NCBI GenBank assembly: GCA_022494885.1
Contig: JAGVSM010002758.1
Location: 232,713 to 296,712, forward strand
Reading direction: 5' to 3'
DNA: 64,000 nt
Source of the DNA: Micrasema longulum
Taxonomy: Eukaryota; Arthropoda; Insecta; Trichoptera; Brachycentridae
Shown one piece after another: positions 60,880-64,000 of this stretch. The position numbers and the translations under genes are program-made. Below the pieces are notes generated by a model. The model was not told the origin of the DNA, did no database searches, and saw only the letters and a list, made by a program, of their open reading frames with translations. Position 1 is the stretch's first letter, and every line of letters starts with the position of its first letter.

Positions 60880-61211
60880 AGATTTTTTTTCTAAACATGT
60901 TTAACAACCGGTTAAAAGTACCAATTTTCATACAAATATACACACTTTCGTGAATAAATATCGATATAAGTTTATACCGCCTCAGTATAAAGCGATGAAG
61001 ATAGCAGTTCATAGTCGCGGCCCAGGGCATTAATCATCAATTTCATTAACAAAATAAAATGAACTTTTCTGTACGAAAAGCAGAATATGCATACCTTTTT
61101 TTCTTCTAAACATGTTCAATTATAGGTTACCGACGAAGATACTTTAAATGTTCTTGCAAATATACTCATTTTTGTACACAAATATCGGTTTTTCTTTATA
61201 ATCGGGGCCCT
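60880..61211. repeat. GGGCC element units, tail-to-head arrangement
   Basis: 60895-61025 carries ATATACACACTTTCGTGAAT, AAATATCGATATAAGTTTAT, GTTCATAGTCGCGGCCCAGG, the right end of the 28868-29113 unit. 61026-61211 carries AAAAGCAGAATATGCATACC, GGTTACCGACGAAGATACTT, CAAATATACTCATTTTTGTA and ATAATCGGGGCCCTGG. Two partial units follow each other here rather than meeting head to head. Confidence 0.55.
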
Positions 61212-61214
61212 GGG

Positions 61215-61585
61215 CTTGGAGAGAGAACTATTCACGGGGATCCGTCAAAATAGATCTTCACGGGTCGCAGTGAAGTCAGGAGCTTTCATAGCACTGACTC
61301 CCACCTCTAAGAATAAGAATAATGCTTACATCATAATATGTATGTAAGATTTATAAACTTAATAATATGTATCTTGTATTTTATTACTTTTTAACTATTT
61401 TATGCAATTTGTACAAATCGGCTACGGCCGTTCATAATTAAACAAATATTAAGATGACGTCAAATGATTATAATACATTCACGCTATTATTATTAATTTA
61501 TAGCTTGCATATTTATTTTCACGACTATTAGTAATTTATTAGGCGTGATCGCCACCACGACGCCGTGTTCATGCACGTAAAGTGT
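61215..61585. other. Stretch with no recognised feature
   Basis: AT-rich; ends at the TA target site of the mariner element. Confidence 0.4.
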
Positions 61586-61799
61586 ACGAGGTGTGTTCAG
61601 AAAATAACGGGAATTTTTAGATTTCGCGAGTTTGGAGAGTCCGATTGTCAATTTTTTTATGTTGGTATACATGCCCCTGAAGTATTCTAAAATTTTCAGC
61701 CGTATTCATAGTTTGCTTTGTCTGTGGCAGCCGCTAAGGTTAGACGTGTTCGGCGTGCTCGGCGTGCTCGGCGATTTTCGTCTTGGCGATCCAGAATCC

Positions 61800-62261
61800 C
61801 TCCACTGGGACGATTGACCCTTAATTTTGACGTCATATCCGTAAACCCATGTTTCGTCACCATGGTCTAACATGTTTCAGTAATTCTGCATCTTCGTTGA
61901 CTTCATTTAGTGACACCTGAGCAACTTCCATTCGCCGCTGTTTTGATTCGAAGTTAAAAATAAAAAAAACAAATTTTGCTGCCACGCGAATCATACCCAA
62001 AAAAAATGAAAAAATTTCATGGCATGATATGCCAACATCATCAGCGATTTTTCTGATTTGGCGATCGTTTGTAACCATTTCATTAAATTTTTCCACGTTT
62101 TCATCGGTTGTTGATGTGCTGGGGCGTCCGGGCCGTTCGTCATCTTCAAAGTCTTCACTACCATCTTGGAAACGCTTATACCCCTCGAAAACTCTTGTCT
62201 TACTCATAGCATACTCACCATAGGCCTTTGTTAACATTTCACACACTTTGTTACACTTCAT
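61800..62261 (-). pseudogene. Mariner transposase remnant
   Basis: The minus frame starts with ATG at 62261 (MKCNKVCEMLTKAYGEYAMS) and continues RVFEGYKRFQDG, DDERPGRPSTSTTDENVEKF, VTNDRQIRKIADDVGIS, the N-terminal DNA-binding part (two helix-turn-helices joined by a GRPS linker). It then jumps to RVAAKF, NFESKQRRMEVAQV and EDAELLKHV, and after a frame change near 61860 HGDETWVYGYDVKIKGQSSQ, which holds the first catalytic aspartate. Sequence between the HTH part and RVAAKF is largely missing, and the rest of the D,D34D catalytic domain is deleted. It cannot be functional. The usual mariner transposase is about 345 residues. Confidence 0.8.
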
Positions 62262-62423
62262 TTATTTTTTTACACAAAATTTGCTACAAATTCTTTGATG
62301 CATTTTTTAAACAAACGAAAATCGCCGAGCTTATAAAAACAAAGCCACAGCTGCCACAGACAAAGAAAACAATGAATACAGCTGAAAATTTTAGCACAAT
62401 TTAGGGACATGTATACCAACAGT

Positions 62424-62968
62424 CTGTACAGTCTGTATTAAATGCCGCAGCGAGACTTATTTTTGGAATCTCTAAGTTCAGTCATATCATTTCACTACTT
62501 CGGGAATTACACTGGCTACGTTTACCACAGAGGGTGGAATACAAACTCTGTTGGCTTATGTACTGCACAACTCTGCTCCAGAATATCTAAGGGAACTCTG
62601 CATTCCAGATGAACTAGCTGACAGACGTCTTACGCTTAGATCAGCTACATCAACGTCGAAAGGAAAATTTATTATATCTTTACGTTAACAGCGCACTAAA
62701 TTTGGCGAACGCGCATTTGCGGTCGCAGGCCCTACGGTATGGAATGCTCTCCCAGCAGAGGTCCGAAACTGTGAGAGTGAAGTGATGTTTCGGAAGAAAC
62801 CTAAAACCTACTTGTTCTCTAAATAATTTGAATAAATTCTTAGCATGTGGTGACAAAGTAAATATAATATTTCTTAAATTAAAAAGTTAAAATTAAATGT
62901 ATATCTTTATATAATATAATACTACGAAAATGGCGCTATATAAGTTATTTATAATAATTATTATTATT
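62424..62968 (+). mobile_element. CR1/L2-like LINE family 1 copy inside mariner
   Basis: QSVLNAAARLIFGISKFSHI, LLRELHWLRLPQRVEYKLCW, then a small deletion, LHNSAPEYLRELCIPDELA-like text, ERAFAVAGPTVWNALPAEVR and EVMFRKKPKTYLFSK. The 3' UTR (TAGCATGTGGTGACAAAGTA) is shortened and keeps only the 3' half of the hairpin (AAAATGGCGCTATATAAG), with an ATAATAATTATTATTATT tail. It splits the right TIR of the mariner, so it is younger than that element. Confidence 0.75.
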
Positions 62969-63054
62969 GACAACAAATTTAAATTTTGACAATCGGACTC
63001 TCCAAACCCGCGAAATTTAAAAATTTCAGTTATTTTATGAACACACCTCGTATG

Positions 63055-63590
63055 TACGGTATTAAAGTTTACAGGTACGCTGCTTCAGCGCACTTCTCCG
63101 GGAAACAATGCAACCATAAATTAATAACACCAACGTATATTTTTTATTATGACACAATCTCATGTGCAGTCGGCTGTTCTTCACAGTCCCGAGGTTCACG
63201 AATCCTCAGTTGGCAGTAGGCAGTGCACGGTGGGCAGATCTCTCGTTAGCGAAAGTGTTCTTCCTACAAAGATTAATCGCAAATAATTATTCACCAATAT
63301 CGATTTCTCACTGACCTTTTTGTCTACAGACTACACTGCCGTGCAGAGCCTGAACCGCCCCAACTCACATTTTGTCGTTTTTGAGTTACCTATTTATTGA
63401 TTCGTAATCGGTATTTAATTAGCTATAAGGTGGATCCAACTCTTTTTTCGCTACGACAACTAAAATGTTGTAAATAAAATACAGTCACTATAGTATAGCT
63501 GCACAAATTTGGATCCCATGTTAAAGCTCAAACAAGATATTGATTGATTTGGTGATTATTTTATAGAACTCCATATTTAAACTTACATAA
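63055..63590. other. Stretch with no recognised feature
   Basis: Mixed composition; no shared repeat or recognisable frame. Confidence 0.4.
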
Positions 63591-63593
63591 TAG

Positions 63594-64000
63594 TATATAT
63601 ATATTCAGAATAAATTTCTTAGATATATTAATTTTAAGATGGGTTTTTCTACTAATCAATTAAATTATAACAAAATTTTAGACTCTCTTAAATTAACCAA
63701 ATTGCAAGAACGAAGAACATCGACCGATCTTACGACTTTATATAAAATAATAAAACCAATGTTTGATACCCCTGATCTACTGAAATTGATTTCATTCTAT
63801 GTTCCACCTAGATTAAGCAGAACATCTAAAATATTTTATTGTCAAAATTCTCGAAAGGTAGCTCAATATAACTCACCTATTGTTAGATTACAGAATACCG
63901 GGAATGAATATGCATCACATTTTGATATATTTAGTTTATCTCTGCCTCACTTAAAAAATAAAGTGACCAACATATATTTATCAAAAAGAGCAAATCATCT
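63594..64000 (+). pseudogene. Jockey-like LINE ORF2 C-terminus, runs off the window
   Basis: Open from just after a TAG at 63591 to the window end, 135 codons with no stop. YIYIQNKFLRYINFKMG, KILDSLKLTKLQERRTSTDL, TTLYKIIKPMFDTPDLLKLI, SFYVPPRLSRTSKIFYCQNS, then QYNSPIVRLQNTGNEYASHF, DIFSLSLPHLKNKV. VQN.FLR, LKL..L..RR...DL..LYKI......D.P.LL..I.FYVP.R..R and SPI.R...... DIF are the jockey-group ORF2 C-terminus. It begins mid-protein, so it is 5'-truncated, but the frame is intact and may be a fairly young copy. The 3' end lies outside the window. Confidence 0.75.

Larger units (their letters stand above)
61587..63050 (-). mobile_element. Mariner-like element, internally deleted, with a LINE insertion
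   Basis: Outer TIRs CGAGGTGTGTTCAGAAAATA and its inverse TATTTTATGAACACACCTCG, flanked by TA on both sides (61585-61586, 63051-63052), the mariner/Tc1 target. Complementarity extends much further inward (GAGAGTCCGATTGTCAA, TATGTTGGTATACATG, TTTGTCTGTGGCAGC), about 145 bp once the LINE at 62424-62968 is removed from the right arm. The transposase remnant lies on the minus strand. Confidence 0.8.

Overview
This window is AT-rich (my impression is about two thirds A+T) eukaryotic nuclear DNA, most likely from an insect and probably a lepidopteran. The evidence is the repeat content: tRNA-headed SINEs with GAT-type tails, RTE, jockey and CR1/L2-like non-LTR retrotransposons, a mariner, and many short TIR or fold-back elements. 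There are no bacterial-style genes, operons, rRNA genes or CRISPR arrays. I see no convincing host protein-coding gene. The longest open frames are pieces of retrotransposon reverse transcriptase, a mariner transposase remnant, shadows of these, or frames with no recognisable family. It reads as intergenic or intronic sequence.

Layout. 1-2.9 kb: a poly(A)-type retroelement end, a SINE inside another SINE, and a fold-back element inside a dispersed repeat. 2.9-4.7 kb: a TIR element split by a CR1/L2-like copy, itself split by a second LINE. 5.4-10.3 kb: decayed LINE pieces, including a reverse transcriptase FADD segment near 7.24 kb. 11-12 kb: a TA-flanked TIR element. 14.2-16 kb: a LINE 3' end with 45-bp direct repeats. 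16.3-17.6 kb: a TIR element with a 36-bp minisatellite. 18-19.3 kb: an RTE tail and two nested inverted-repeat elements. 19.3-24.2 kb: LINE tails and a TIR-bounded composite. 24.9-29.1 kb: RTE, hammerhead-like modules, SINEs, fold-backs and an ATTTT microsatellite. 30.7-36.3 kb: dispersed repeats, a 1-kb TIR element and a jockey-like copy. 37.4-46.8 kb: RTE/SINE/LINE mosaics and a GC-rich ORF. 47.3-54.5 kb: SINEs, a complete 388-bp TIR element, LINE C-termini and fold-backs. 54.8-63 kb: CR1/L2 copies, more fold-backs and an internally deleted mariner carrying a CR1/L2 insertion. A 5'-truncated LINE runs off the right end.

The most interesting signal is a recurring RNA-like module, CUGANGA - short hairpin - GAAAC-NN-GUC between complementary flanks. 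It has the layout of a hammerhead ribozyme with a minimal stem III. It appears at several loci, with different stem sequences, inside fold-back elements. Some of these elements share a terminal motif around GGAATTCCATCAAG, suggesting one family, perhaps Penelope-like or retrozyme-like non-autonomous elements. A second theme is a 3'-terminal AGCGCC/GGCGCT hairpin shared by at least three LINE families with different 3' UTRs. Coordinates of decayed repeats are approximate, and family assignments rest on recognised protein motifs and on comparison of copies within this window, not on database searches.
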